Positions 22,472-24,333 of a DNA stretch of 24,333 nucleotides are shown here, piece by piece. Position numbers and translations under genes: made by a program. Positions within the stretch are counted from its first letter, which is position 1. The number at the start of each line of letters is the position of its first letter. This stretch comes from CAYOHP01 sp964403795 [NCBI: uncultured bacterium] (lineage in GTDB: Bacteria > Muiribacteriota > UBA6191 > CAZXTJ01), in contig CAYOHP010000079.1 in the NCBI GenBank assembly GCA_964403795.1, forward strand, positions 1-24,333, given 5' to 3'. The notes under the pieces are model-generated. The model did not search any database. It saw only the letters and a list, made by a program, of their open reading frames with translations, and was not told where the DNA came from.

Positions 22472-24333
22472 GTGCAGGCGCTCCCGGCTGGTCTGGCCAC
22501 CCGCTATCGGCTGGTTTCGGTGCTGGGCTCGGGCGGCTTCGGGACCGTGCTCCTGGCGGAGGACCGGGAGCTCCGGCGCAAGGTGGCGATCAAGGTCCTC
22601 AAGGACCGCCTCGATCTCCCCGAGGTGCGAGCCCGGTTCCGGCGCGAGGCGCGGATCACCGCCGGGCTCTGCCATCGCCACGTGGTCCCGGTCTTCGACT
22701 TCGGAGGTGCCGACGAGGAGGGGACCGACGAGGGCGCCGGCGCCGGCGGCAGTCCCTACATCGTCTACGAGTGGATCGACGGGGTCGACCTGGGCGAGGC
22801 CTACCGGGCGACCGGTCCCGAGGTCCGGGGTAGGAGCCTCGCCCGCTGGATCGGCGAACTCGCCGACGCCCTGGACGCCGCCCATCGGGCCGGGGTCCTC
22901 CACCGGGACGTGAAGCCGGAGAACGCCATGGTGCGCTCCGCCGGCCAGGCCGCGGTGCTGGTCGACTTCGGGATCGCCAAGCTGCCGGGTTCCGCCACGG
23001 TGGCGACCCAGGAGGGTCTGGTGCTCGGGACGCCCGCCTTCATGGCACCCGAGCTCTTCCAGGGGAAGGCAGCCAGCGCGGCCTCCGACCAGTTCGCGCT
23101 GGCCGCCACGGTCTCGGTCCTGGCCGGGGGCGGGTGGGTCTGGGGATCCCGGGAGGTCGGCCCCATCCTGGAGGCGGCGGGTCGGGGCCAGGCTCCCGGT
23201 CCGGCGCCCGGCGCCCTCGAGTTCAGAGGGTTGGGTCCGGTGCTGGCCCGGGCGCTGGCGACGGATCCGGAGCGGAGGTATCCGGACTGCCGGGCGTTCG
23301 CGGCGGACCTAGGGCGGGTCCTGGGGTCCGCCGGGCCGAGCCCGGCGCCCGGAGACCCCATCACCAGGGCGGCGACCACCCGGGTGGCGGGACCGGAGGG
23401 GATCGCGTCCCCCGTTCCGGCGCCGCGGCCGGGTCCCGGGGAGCGGGCCGTGCCGGGGAGTCGGAGCGCAGTCTGGCTGGCGGGATGGTCGGCCCTGGTG
23501 GTGCTGGTGGTGCTGGTGGTGCTGGGCCTGGGACTCCGTCCCGGGCCCGGAGGTGCCGGCCTGCGATCGGGGATCGGCCCGGACTCCGAGGGTCCCGGCT
23601 CTCCTCCTGGTTCCGCGGCCCCGGGCACGGGGACGGCCGGGGTCACCGGAGCCGAACGGGAAGAGCGCCAGCGACAGCTGGTTCGCACCCTGGCCGGGGT
23701 GGCCGGCCGCCTGGAAGTCTCCACCCGGGGGCACCAGGCCACGATCCCGGCGACCCATGTGGAGGAGGTCCTGGGGGACGAGTTCCTGCCCCGGCTGGCG
23801 GGCCTGGTCGGGGACTTCTCGGCCTGGGCGGAGTCGGTCCGGGCCGAGGAGCGGCGCCTGGGCCTGGCTCCCGGGGCTGGCTTCGAGAGTCCGGAGTCGG
23901 TCCGCCTGGTGATCGATACCTTGTTCGGCTACTTCCCCCATGTCCTGGAGGATCTCGATCGGATGACCACCGGGTCGGGCGGCGTCGATCTGTTCGTGCG
24001 GAACATCCCGGTCCCGGTCGCGCCGCTGACCCGACAGATCGAGGCCCACGAGGCGATGCTGGACCTCGCAGAGCGCCTCCTGCGGACCCTGGAGGGAGGC
24101 GAGCCCTGGTGGCTCACCACCTTCCGCTCCATGCTGGTGATCCTGGGCCCGGAGAGCGAGCGCACCCCGGACCGGTTGCAGCGGTCCCTGGACCAGCTCG
24201 ATTCGGTCGTCTCGAGCGGCTCGCCCGGCCTCCACCACTGGCCGCTGGCCTGGACGGAGGTGGGCCTCGGGCGTCTGGTCCGGTCCGCACCGTGCGACCA
24301 GATCCTCCCTTGGATCTGCAGCCAGGCTGCCCG
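22472..24333 (+). CDS. transmembrane serine/threonine protein kinase (partial, runs off window)
   Basis: At least 620 residues are encoded, open to the right edge with no stop. GTG 22472 follows AGGAGGT (22461-22467). The kinase domain is complete: Gly-rich loop GSGGFGTV, Lys41 (VAIK), HRDVKPEN (144-151, catalytic Asp146), DFG (Asp165) and APE in GTPAFMAPELF. The RR of DPERRYPDC lies near its end. The C-lobe is diverged where ...GxxPF is usual (LAGGGWVW). A Pro-rich juxtamembrane region leads to one transmembrane helix (about 334-352, VWLAGWSALVVLVVLVVLGLGL) and then a helical extracytoplasmic domain of over 260 residues that I do not recognise. It would sense an envelope signal and phosphorylate cytoplasmic targets. 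It is divergent from the DUF58/BatA genes, which could be co-regulated with it. Confidence 0.93.
   Translation, partial: MQALPAGLATRYRLVSVLGSGGFGTVLLAEDRELRRKVAIKVLKDRLDLPEVRARFRREARITAGLCHRHVVPVFDFGGADEEGTDEGAGAGGSPYIVYEWIDGVDLGEAYRATGPEVRGRSLARWIGELADALDAAHRAGVLHRDVKPENAMVRSAGQAAVLVDFGIAKLPGSATVATQEGLVLGTPAFMAPELFQGKAASAASDQFALAATVSVLAGGGWVWGSREVGPILEAAGRGQAPGPAPGALEFRGLGPVLARALATDPERRYPDCRAFAADLGRVLGSAGPSPAPGDPITRAATTRVAGPEGIASPVPAPRPGPGERAVPGSRSAVWLAGWSALVVLVVLVVLGLGLRPGPGGAGLRSGIGPDSEGPGSPPGSAAPGTGTAGVTGAEREERQRQLVRTLAGVAGRLEVSTRGHQATIPATHVEEVLGDEFLPRLAGLVGDFSAWAESVRAEERRLGLAPGAGFESPESVRLVIDTLFGYFPHVLEDLDRMTTGSGGVDLFVRNIPVPVAPLTRQIEAHEAMLDLAERLLRTLEGGEPWWLTTFRSMLVILGPESERTPDRLQRSLDQLDSVVSSGSPGLHHWPLAWTEVGLGRLVRSAPCDQILPWICSQAA
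23495..23521. repeat. 9-bp tandem repeat, three perfect copies, in the kinase transmembrane helix
   Basis: CTGGTGGTG is repeated three times exactly and encodes Leu-Val-Val three times in the membrane helix. Unit gain or loss would lengthen or shorten the helix by three residues without a frameshift. Confidence 0.85.

Noticed and set aside
19104-22913. Very long plus-strand open frame opposite the DUF58/BatA genes
   Set aside because: It is the mirror of the real minus-strand genes, with an unbalanced composition and no motif. Its last part overlaps the kinase in the wrong frame.
1-24333. CRISPR arrays, insertion sequences, phage genes, rRNA
   Set aside because: No regularly spaced repeats, transposase motifs, terminal inverted repeats or rRNA-like sequence was seen on either strand.

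Overview
The window is about 70% G+C chromosomal DNA from a diderm (Gram-negative) bacterium. The outer-membrane signs are a PagL-type lipid A deacylase, a lipoprotein with a lipobox, and an undecaprenyl-phosphate sugar transferase. Two matrixin-like proteases end in a Gly/Cys motif, a hydrophobic helix and (in one) an Arg cluster, resembling the MYXO-CTERM sorting tag. This points towards Myxococcota or another former 'deltaproteobacterial' lineage. Other high-GC phyla such as Acidobacteriota cannot be excluded, because no rRNA or marker gene is present. No tRNA, rRNA, CRISPR array, transposase or phage gene was seen. Genes are packed tightly, with gaps mostly under 200 bp, and no gene-free stretch exceeds 300 bp.

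Region by region: (1) Positions 1-166 are a G-tract-rich leader with a candidate extended -10 promoter. It is followed by a three-gene plus-strand unit: a secreted protein of unknown function, translationally coupled to a first matrixin-like protease, then a second matrixin-like protease (167-2640). (2) Two minus-strand genes, a dicarboxylate/amino-acid:cation symporter with an unusual loop insertion and a DUF2993/LmeA-like protein (2645-5375), lie divergent from a MurJ-like flippase (5567-7129). (3) A minus-strand lipoprotein (7149-8018) is divergent from a membrane-anchored subtilisin-like protease (8073-9773), which is followed by a PagL-like lipid A deacylase (9868-10512). (4) Three minus-strand genes follow (10558-14184): a protein of unknown function, a secreted HExxH metallopeptidase and an exported protein of unknown function. 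(5) A family 2 glycosyltransferase is on the plus strand (14288-15322). (6) A minus-strand block runs from 22415 down to 15359: DUF58 protein, BatA-like membrane VWA protein, GT4 glycosyltransferase, type I signal peptidase, second GT4 glycosyltransferase and WecA/MraY-type sugar-phosphate transferase. Its last four genes are joined by stop/start overlaps. (7) A transmembrane Ser/Thr protein kinase starts divergently at 22472 and runs off the right edge.

The common theme is the cell envelope. There are five likely peptidases (two matrixin-like, one subtilase, one HExxH/E enzyme, one signal peptidase), lipid-linked glycan assembly (WecA-like transferase, three glycosyltransferases, MurJ-like flippase), lipid A remodelling and a transmembrane kinase. 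The most unusual points are the paired GCSxVPG-tagged proteases, the signal peptidase embedded by overlapping codons in a glycan operon, the roughly 90-residue loop insertion in the symporter, the altered key basic residues of the MurJ-like protein, and a promoter whose -10 box overlaps the apparent ATG of the subtilase.
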